Below, in pieces: positions 45,224-64,000 of a DNA stretch of 64,000 nucleotides; the first letter of the stretch is position 1, and each line of letters opens with the position of its first letter. Under the pieces are notes generated by a model. It saw only the letters and a program-made list of their open reading frames with translations. It did not search any database and was not told where the DNA came from. The stretch is from Ascaris suum (Eukaryota > Nematoda > Chromadorea > Rhabditida > Ascarididae). The stretch is from contig CM024188.1 in NCBI GenBank assembly GCA_013433145.1, positions 11,708,345 through 11,772,344 on the forward strand, given 5' to 3'. Position numbers and translations under genes: made by a program.

Positions 45224-48200
45224 TCTTGGGTACCGCGGAAGCGGCCATCTATCCACATGGATAGGTTAAATAGGCAAACTGCTATGGATACTAATTCAAA
45301 ATCAACTTAAAAGTGAACACTTTTTTGCTTCGTTTATATTTCAGTGAAATTTCTTGCACACGTGTAGGAAGGCAGAGTCTTCTTGTACATGTTGTTGAGC
45401 AAAATACGTTTGCAAGAAGGCAAAAGCTTAGACTGAAACATACGAAACGAGTTTGTCATAATGACTCCTTAGAAACGAACAGTCAAAAATCAAAGATGTT
45501 CCGTTTAGAGAAGAGACTTGGCAACTGTTTAAAACTTCTTGTGGATTGCTCTCGAAGGCGTACCGTTCCGCCATTGTTAGAGCGTATGGCAGTATTTATT
45601 TGGCCGTCCTTATAGTAAACTGGACGCGAAAACCTGTCCATCGTGCTAAAACATCGATTTCAAAAAGTGGTGCTTCGAAAAGTGTTGAAATATACTGCCT
45701 AGTTTCTGTCAGCCTTTCCGCTTGTTTTATGCGCTATAAAAGTTAATTCCTTTGATACGGATCTGTACTTTGAATGCTATATAAATGCGAATTTGCGATT
45801 TGCGCTTTCGAAACTCAAGCTGATCCAAATGCCCATCATTAAACTCGCCCCAGAGAGAGTTTTCATTAATGTCGTTCTGTTTTGAAGATTTTTATCTTCA
45901 GCTCAGTTTAGATGTTGTTTGGCTCAATTTTATGACTGCGAGGCCAGGGCCATGAAACTTTCGAAAGTAAATGTTTTTCTTGAACTATGCCACACCTAAA
46001 ACAGTGGATATCTTGAACACTTCCAAACGTTTCGTTTTTTTTTTCGCCGTCGAGAATCCACCACTTCCCCATTCCATTCCCTTCTGTGGGAAGATTATGG
46101 CTCTCAGAAATATTCAAAAGTTTTGAGAATTTTTTATGTATTAAGTGAAAAATTATGTGGCACTTCTTAAGGTTTACTTGCAATTGCATTCATCTAAAAA
46201 TGAAGTAATCTAAGTGACTGCGTTACCGCCCTCATCTGGCTGAATTTTAAAGCCATTAGACTGAACAAGGCTTCTTCATTCCGTTGCGCATCTCCTTCGA
46301 ATCTTGATCGTAAAATTTCATGCCTTTAGTTTTCGCGTTTGTGAATTGGGATTGAGGTCCCCAGTGACGAACAAGCACAGACATACATCGCCACAAAAAA
46401 ATTGACGCTGTGAATATGTTGTTTTGTGAAAGAATAAATGGCATGAAAAGTAGACAGAAGATCCGCTGAGATTCGCATTGACCTGAAATGTTGGCGTCGC
46501 TGGATAGAGGATCACCTTGAGAGGGCAGTCACTCTCAGTAAGATCCATTTAACGCATTATTTTTGATTATATCGAATATTTTGTGAAGCCCCCGTGATGA
46601 TGGTGAACGGTGCTCCGCACTATTGATTGATCGTAGTGTGCCGAAGCTTTGCTGACCGAAATGTTTTTGTTGGCTGTGCGCAGACTGATTGCGTTTTCAT
46701 ATCCTTCGCATATGGATACGGCTTCAGCCAGTTAGATGTGAATTTGTCGTCGTGAATATTACATGAAGTTGCTGGTTATGACGCATTTCCGTTGTTTATT
46801 CACCTTCACTGATTGGTTTCGTGAACAAACGTCCACACAGAGAATGCTTGCTGCTTCCTCATGCTCAACGTTTATTCATTAGCGCGCACTGAAGCCGACA
46901 ACGAAATCATGCACATCATCCATTCTACCACATAGAATGTTTCCATTTGAAAGTCACTCTTGCGTTAACAAATAGCCTTTTGCGGCATTTCATCAGTCGG
47001 TGTTTGGCGGTGAAGAATATCCTCTTGAGGATTTCTGACGTCTATATGATCTGTCAAACATGCATTCTTCTTGGGTGGCAGTTAGCATGTTAACAGATTA
47101 TCTATGATGGATTAAATCGAAGACACTTTCACGAATAGATCTTACTCAATATAGCTTACAGATGTAATTGGTGAAGAAACTGGGTCGTAATTTGTTAGAC
47201 ATTTTTCGAACGCTTCCCCCTCTGTTTATTCTAATATGTACTTGTATTTTTTATGCTCGCCCACCCATCTAGAGCAACTTGCCATAAAGAAACACGAAGA
47301 ACATCAAATCTGCTAGAAATGGACGGAGTTTAACAGAACCATAGAAAATACGCCACTGTTGAACAAGTAGGTAACTATTGTGCACAATTCGACTTGTTCT
47401 TTGCGCTTTTCTTAACCCGTTTCATTTCATTGTTTTGGTTGTTCTCTTTTCATTCGTTCTATAGTAGCACGTTTTCAGCAATATTTGATTAACAATTTCT
47501 TCATTAGTAATATTTTGCATATATCATATGATATTTCTCATGCTTTATGAGTCATTTCTGAATATTACAGTGGACCAATATAGCAAACATGACGTAGTCT
47601 TTTGTCTTCAGCCAGACATCCGTATTGGAAACAACCTTGTGGTCAAAGACAGAGGATTATTCTTTTGGGAGCTATAGGTTGATTACAGGGCTTCTTTTGA
47701 CTTTCGCGTTTTTAAGAGCTTTTTTCAGATTATAGATCAGTCTTGGACTCAGTTGATTCTTCTTTTAAGATATCGGTGTTTGAATTTTCCGCTCTTTCCT
47801 CAAACCAAGATCCTGGTCACGGTATTAGTCAATAACAAATACTTGATAATAAAATATTGGTTGCTTGAAGGAATGTTACAGCTAGACGTCTTCCATCCCA
47901 CTGAGTATAGCGATGTGTCTTTAAGGAAGGCGGTTGTGACCGCCATTTGTGGTAACGGAAAAGCAACCTTTGCTTCTGTTGTTGGCAGTTTGGGCGAGCG
48001 CTTTGCCGTTCACCTGTAGTATGGCTTTATGAGCGCACGGCGTTACAGATACCGAAATTGCCCCGTAGTCCGACATTTCGGTGGCGCGATTGCTCTTCTC
48101 TGCAACTGCTAAAAAAAGTTTAAATGAACTCGCCATCGATTTTTTTAACGTAGCACCCCTTTAGAAGTTCCTGCTATGGCACCACCTCCCCCTCTCTTCC

Positions 48201-51012
48201 TCCCAGATCTCTGCTGATTTCCGGAGTGATTATTATTCGTTAATGAAATAGTGCCTCAGAGCTCCAAAAACGCCGCTGTTAATCCAAAAATCTGTCAGCA
48301 GAGGGTGTAATGTGTTAGCAAAGCGCATACTACATTTCGTTCCAATAATTAACGGCCGACAGAACTGACCATCTGGGTAGTGCAGAAAGCATCCCTATGG
48401 AATAGCGTTGCTAGCCATCGCACAGTACTCAACGGAAACGCCGTTTCTGTGGGTAGGCAGTGTATGTAGGTTGTACATGTGGAGGGCTGTACTTTGCGAA
48501 GGTGACGTAGATAATGATTTTGCATTGCATATGTAGCATCCAGATATAGCATATGTGCATTTCATAGAGCAGGTAGAGGGCAAAGAGGAATATGAAACGA
48601 ATCGATTTATAGCCAAGTGTAGCATTAGCGAATTATAAGCCAAGAACCAAGTATTTCTTAGCTCTGATGATAACGTTTAGATGAGTCATTTATCGATATT
48701 TTAATTTACTTTCTGATTTCATTCAAAACTCTTCGCATCCGTAGAACTGCTGTCAGACTTACAAATCGACCAAATCATTTACTAATTTCGGCACTAATTA
48801 ATTTATTCCTTCTGATCCTCTGCAAGAAGCTAGCCAATTCGACTTCTGCGAGTTACAACTATTATTCACTGTATCGGAGGAAGGTTTTCAGAAAAGTAGA
48901 TAAATCGGCATTATTGACGAAACTCCAATATCAGATAGTGGCAAAAAATGTTCTCGATACATAATAATAAGCTGTCGAGGCAAAGATGGCTTCCTGTTTT
49001 TTTCTTGATTAAATAGGGAAGTGCGTCAGTTAAGCGATTTTACCTTAATGTTTCGCTAGTTTAGGTATATCACATCAGTTTAATGAGTCATCGCGAAACT
49101 TAATCACATCGATTAAATGGTTAAAGAGCTTCGAGGAAAGCAAGACAAATCGGTTAAACCTATGAGGTTTTCTTTTGAAGCTCCCTTTTCAAACTTCTTT
49201 AAAATAGGGATGGCTAAATCTGGTACTTCTGGTGAATAGCTTCTTGGATACTTCCTTCTACTGTCTTCATAATTTGAACCGACGCTCTGCTGAGTATACT
49301 TTAGGTTTTTGCACGGATAGATTTGGTTACCTAGTTTTTGACTAACTTGAAATCTGAATAGAATGCAGGTAATTGAAGAATCGAGCTGAAGGATGAGAGG
49401 TGAGCACAACGGTTTTTCTGTCGTCTTCCCACACTAAATATCACATTTATTGCAAGAAAAAGATAACTGAACTGATGAGAAAGGTAATCAATGATCGTTA
49501 ACAGATTAAGTGAAAAGTTCAGAAAAATCGGGTCAAATTTTACTTTACTTTGCAAGCCACCTTTTACACCAAAACCTATTAAATAGCAAAATTGCGTACA
49601 AGAGGTGAGTGTACATTATAGAGGCAATGAAGCTGGATAGAAAGTTGCAACTAATACCTGTAAAATTTGGAGAAATGGCACTGTGCAGGCAATTTCTGCA
49701 ACGCGTATGGACAGATGAAGAAATAAAAGTGAAACTGCTTTTGCACTGAAGAGATGGTGAATGTTGACGAGGGATATTGTTGACTCAAAAGTTGATCAAG
49801 CACAATTTCTCTTCTTTCTTGGGAACGATGGTGAATAGCATAACATAACAGCGTTAAGATTCACACGGATTTAATTGAAAGGTTTGCGTTCTGCTGGTCG
49901 TTGATTGTGTGTAACGTTGAACGATCCCCAGGATTTTGTGAATGAGGATAAACAGCAAGAAAAACCTATGCTTAGGCAGTAAACACGGAACTTAATCAAA
50001 ATTTCCGGTTTTACTTTTCACTTCATATGCTGATGAGCGTTCTCTAGCAAAAGTGAATTGTTTTTCGTTAATCGTAACAGCATTACTTTGCTGTAGTAAA
50101 ATTTGCTCTATGTTGTAAATCGGCTATTTTAATCTAATTTCATAGAGTAATTGAGCGGTGGATTGCTTTTATCTTTTAAAACAGAAAATGTTTTTAACAG
50201 AGAGATTATTCGTAATATTGAGACAAATGATTGAATTTTTTTCTTTACCGCTGAACGTTTACCTAACTACTTAAAACCGCAAACGAGATGAAATATTATC
50301 ATAAAGTGACCATGATCTAAACACTAGGCAGGTAGCACAATTCTTATTCTATCGAGTGATAACACATAGCCAATCGAATTTGTTACTGCTCTGCGAAACA
50401 TGCCCTTATTTTTACGATGAGCATAAATCCTCAGAAGTAAGAATGCGTTCTTTCAGTTGTCATTGAGATCACCGCTTGCTTTAGTTCTTCATCACTAAAT
50501 CATGTACTTCTAACTAATTTACATTCTTTCGTCATTACACTTATCTTATATTACAGTTATGAGTGCATTCATCGCTCACTGGGAACAAGTGGGGAAGTTT
50601 TCATTTGTGCACGAAAAGCAAGACAAATATGGTGTCCTACACCAACTACCAATTGAGCTTTTTAACAATTTGGTTTTCTTCATGAAATTTTAACCGGTTA
50701 AACTGCTTTGGTTTCTTTTCATCGAACCTATGGCCCGCATAAGTGATTTGGTTAATTTACGAAGGGAATCAAGATTGGTTTAAAAGATTGCTCACTGAAA
50801 TGTTTCAACTGAAGATATCACTTAAGCGATGAATTTCGATAAATGCTTGGTAAATCGCTAACTCTTACGCAAAATCATTCTGATATTCCATTAGAGTCCA
50901 TTAGATCAAACATATGTAAGCATGCAGCATAACCATTCATTAACACCTGTTGCTTCTGACTGGTATATCATTCACCGGAGGAATTGTCCTGCTTGTCAAT
51001 CTAGTTGGAGAA

Positions 51013-51023
51013 GGGGGGGGGGG
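51013..51023 (+). repeat. Poly-G run
   Basis: Eleven guanines in a row; simple homopolymer, no gene nearby. Confidence 0.8.
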
Positions 51024-52644
51024 AACGACTGGAAAATACTTAAAACATCCTGAGACATCCGTCGTACTTCATCAGAGCGTTTTTGTAAGGTGTTAATACG
51101 GCTAGGTGATTTCCTAAGTGTCGTGTACTGGAACCGCACTTCGATTCCTAAACAATGGGGGATGTCGCGATGTAATAGACATATCAACATCTGGGTAGCT
51201 AAGAAGAAGTTTCCCGATACATTTCGTTCGAAAACTTGTTCCGACGAAGTTGGCCAAGCAAATGAAACTTATTTTTCAAGCGTACAAATTTATACACTTT
51301 AATTCAATAAGTCTCGAAGATATCCCTGCAAATTTCTGCGGTAGCCTGATCAGTATCGATGCCTTCTATACATCATAAAGCGCACTTTTCAACTTAGTTT
51401 TGTACCTTTAGTTTGCGCTACACTAAATCGGAAAATAGTACGGTGAAGGTAGATGACCAAATTAAAAACAGCAAAATTTAAATCGTTAAGGCTTCTTGGT
51501 AGTTTGAGTTTTTCTTTAATCGATGCATATCACAGAATTTTTATAATCTGATCGTAGACCTAAATTCGAAATGGCTTTTGGAGTACTGCTTATTGCACAA
51601 CATCCTCCCTCTTCATTGATCTTGAACAAAAAACATCCGCTTTCAGGTAGCAAAAGAAAAGTCCTGTTCTATTATTATCCCCACTTCTGTAGCGGAAGTA
51701 ACGAGCTGCATGCTGCATATTATAGCTATTGAAAAACTAAGGTCGGCTAGGGATGAAAATATGAACACTAAACTGTTTTCATAGTTTACGCATTTCCTCT
51801 CTAAAGCGCCCATCAAAATGTTTGCAACAGTAGGCACATCTTTCTGATAACTCAGGCAGGCGGAAGTACGGCCACGTTTCTTTTGAACGGCCATTACAAA
51901 CCTTCACCTCTACGAGTCGCTTTCTAAGACCAACGACGAAGTCAACACAGCGAGCATTTTTTGTAGGTAAAATGGGCGAAGCAAGCGGAAGATTTCTGCT
52001 CTAAGGCTGACGGAGGTGCTTAAAGAGCCAGTGGTGGTTTAGCTCCAGAATTCCTCAATCCACGTATGAAATATTCAAGTAAGGAGGGAATTCAGGGGTT
52101 TTATGAGTTCATCTTCCATGCAAGCCAAACTTTCACCACTGAATATCTGTTGAACGCAGCAGAGAACAGCGATGCCCATATCCATTCATTTTGGAACACA
52201 AGTAAAAGCATCCATCTGCATATCGTGCCAAAATCGAACAGCCATTTTAGCCAGCTCTACTAGCAAATAATTTTTCATTTCGCAGAATTTTTAGACTTCT
52301 TTCTGCTTGCCTCACAAATTGTTATGATTTGCTGCATTGTTTTTTCTAAAATCTGTGGCTTTTTCCAGAAAGAGAATCTACACTCGATCATAATCCCTTC
52401 AGCGATGAGCTCATAGGTACCGCAGTGGTTGGGTACAGGAATTGGTGGGCGAACAAAAGCAGTGTTTTGCGAAGTAAGGCATTGTCATCATATACCAAAT
52501 GGCTTCAATAAGCCTTTTGCCAAGTGTTGAGAGTGCCCAACGAATCTTGCAGAACTCTAAACAAAATTTTCTTTTGCGATCTAGCAAAAGTGTTATACAA
52601 AGTGACTTCAAATACGACCGCCAAAGCGATTCCACTCGAAATAT

Positions 52645-52672
52645 CATCCGAGTGAACTTTTTCACTCGGATG
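52645..52672 (+). repeat. Perfect 12-bp hairpin
   Basis: catccgagtgaa, loop cttt, then its exact complement ttcactcggatg. No U-tract terminator context is expected in a nematode; it may be an inverted-repeat remnant or a structured RNA. Confidence 0.8.
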
Positions 52673-53816
52673 TACGTTAAATTTTTAAATTTCACGTTAT
52701 TTTTCACGAAATTGAAAAATTCATCAGCGTTATGACATTTTTTTCTCTTTTATTTCCAGATTGTTTTCATATACGATCCGTCAACCTCATTTCGCCTTCA
52801 GTGCCTTAGTAGGCTCTCTACATTTTTATTGGTAAGCAGTCAACAGTTAAAAATGAAACAAACACGTGAGCGGTTGGTACACTGGCTATCATCAGAGATT
52901 TCCGGAAATGACGACAGATAGCTCGATAGGCGAATCATCCAGCAAAGTATTTCTGAGCATTGGCTAGTCAGCTATACAGCTCGTCAGATTTCGATGACAC
53001 TATGTTTAAAGATGTGTTGGCTTGGCATATACGCAATAGTCTCCGAGAGTTTTAACCGACAACTACTCAAATTATTGTGCGCCAACATACCATAAGACAT
53101 AAAGAGCACGCAAGACGAATAACACTAGAAAACGTGCCTAACCCTTATATAGATTTCTTAACAGGAAACTTGCGCCACGGATATATGTTCTGAAATCAGG
53201 CAACTGCCTCAGGGGACACAAATATGAAATGGTTGTTAGGCGTTTTGGGTGGCAGTCGTTCGTAGACAATATAAGGCGTAGTTATCTTGTGTGCAGCAGC
53301 GCTGGCTTTGTTTAGTGTGCTAACGAGAAATTCTCTCCGGTTACATCATTCGTTTGTTAAGGAAGCTTCAGGTTTTACACAACCTTATCGGCTGTCTGCC
53401 GACACATGGGACCTGTCTGAATTGGCACCTCACATGCAGGTGCACAAGCATTTTGAGGAATATCACCTATGCTGAGATATCCTCTCTTTGCCACATTTCC
53501 CATTACGCTATTCATATAGCATGAGGAAAAGTGCTGCCCCTACTTTCCAGCATGTATGAACACCCTGCTGAAAATTTCAACAGGTCTTCGCAATGATTTA
53601 AATTCATCATTATTAAGGTGGTATATCTTATTCTCTATCAATATTAGTAGGCGTAGACCAGTAGGAAGTTATCAGTCGGACGGTGATCCAGCGAGTTTCG
53701 TACTCATTTCTGTGAACGAAATATCCTGTCTAATTTTAATACACATTGTGGCAGTCGGAAGAAAAAGGGAAAAGTGAGCAACATGAACAGTATATTTCGA
53801 TAATGCGCAACGATCA

Positions 53817-63490
<9,674 letters not shown>

Positions 63491-63729
63491 CAGCCCCATC
63501 CACCATTTTGTCTCAAATATACCTAAATTCTGGAAAGTTGTGAATGCTATAAAACTCAGAGAGTGTAAAGGGACGGACACTGTGGGTATGAACAGAGAAC
63601 AGGGAAGTACAACAATTGATAATACAGGAATCGTTAAAGGCTTTGATATGCGTACAACACTCTTCAGATGAATCCCAGTAGATTGATGGAATGTGCTGTA
63701 GATTTGAATCACACACCTTCGCAAGATAG
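63491..63729 (-). other. Possible coding exon with a membrane segment
   Basis: On the minus strand a good acceptor (cctcttacag) and a good donor (gtaagt) bound 239 bases open in one frame, with a hydrophobic core around IPVLSIVVLPCSLFIPTV and an end at TKWWMGL. It could belong to a membrane protein, perhaps a chemoreceptor, whose remaining exons lie beyond the window. A possible next acceptor (aaaattttcag) lies near 63325. No family match is recognised; chance is a real alternative. Confidence 0.2.
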
Positions 63730-64000
63730 CTGTAAGAGGAAATAGAGAAACTGAAACGGTCTTGCAGCAGCACACGAAATCTGTAAATATGAATTCAAAT
63801 TGCATTTGAATTCAAATTTCTTCGCGCCCATTGCATTTGAAATCAGCCACATCGGTATTATCTATTAGCAATTTGCAGGTTTCCATTTTCAAAGGGAGAA
63901 TGGCGGCGTTATATTTGTTCGCATGTGTGTTTGTGCTTGTATATTTATCTCGTGGTATATTAGGCAGTTCTTGCTCTGGAACCACTAGAGTTCCATGAAA
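63730..64000. other. Right edge, no gene recognised
   Basis: Contains the inverted repeat at 63790-63814 and otherwise nothing I can identify. Confidence 0.5.
63790..63814 (+). repeat. Perfect 11-bp inverted repeat
   Basis: tgaattcaaat, three-base spacer tgc, then atttgaattca. A related piece (attgcatttgaaat) follows near 63830. AT-rich palindrome, possibly a protein-binding site or chance. Confidence 0.7.

Overview
The window is eukaryotic nuclear DNA, almost certainly from a nematode and most likely a strongylid (hookworm-like, clade V) species. The evidence is short exons (59-241 bp) separated by introns of about 190-3900 bp, acceptors that are mostly TTTCAG-like, an AT-leaning base composition, long (AT)n microsatellites, and protein sequences that read as nematode versions of conserved animal genes. 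Species is inferred only; no rRNA, mitochondrial or spliced-leader gene was seen that would fix it.

Three complete multi-exon genes can be reconstructed by hand with splice phases that agree at every junction. (1) On the + strand, 1064-13199, a 15-exon nuclear receptor binding protein (NRBP) pseudokinase, the counterpart of C. elegans hpo-11 (566 aa in my model). (2) On the - strand, 24418-19030, a 6-exon ABHD17-type depalmitoylase, the counterpart of C. elegans aho-3 (313 aa), with the N-terminal cysteine cluster and the Ser-Asp-His triad intact. (3) On the - strand, 45223-32945, a 12-exon SLC6 sodium/chloride-dependent serotonin transporter, the counterpart of C. elegans mod-5 and human SERT (665 aa), with 12 membrane segments and the monoamine-binding aspartate. 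One of its introns must use a GC donor.

Layout: 1-1063 is the GC-richer 5' flank of NRBP; 1064-13199 is NRBP with a 3.9 kb first intron; 13200-19029 lies between the tail-to-tail NRBP and ABHD17 genes and holds 3' UTR candidates plus a purine-rich, possibly decayed coding stretch near 15.5-16.7 kb; 19030-24443 is ABHD17; 24444-32944 is an 8.5 kb intergenic gap; 32945-45223 is the serotonin transporter, with an (AT)52 tract in intron 7; 45224-64000 is an 18.8 kb stretch without any recognisable gene, containing a 173 bp (AT)n tract, several perfect hairpins and a possible exon near 63.6 kb.

The three genes do not form an operon or a dedicated system. They are separate conserved genes: NRBP is a scaffold pseudokinase, ABHD17 removes palmitate from membrane proteins and has a known role in nematode sensory behaviour, and MOD-5 clears synaptic serotonin. 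I found no mobile element with identifiable coding capacity, no CRISPR array, no tRNA or rRNA gene, and no convincing novel system. The points most worth checking are the GC-AG intron, unusual residues in the transporter, a possible second terminal exon in NRBP, the leader of ABHD17, and the decayed coding stretch.
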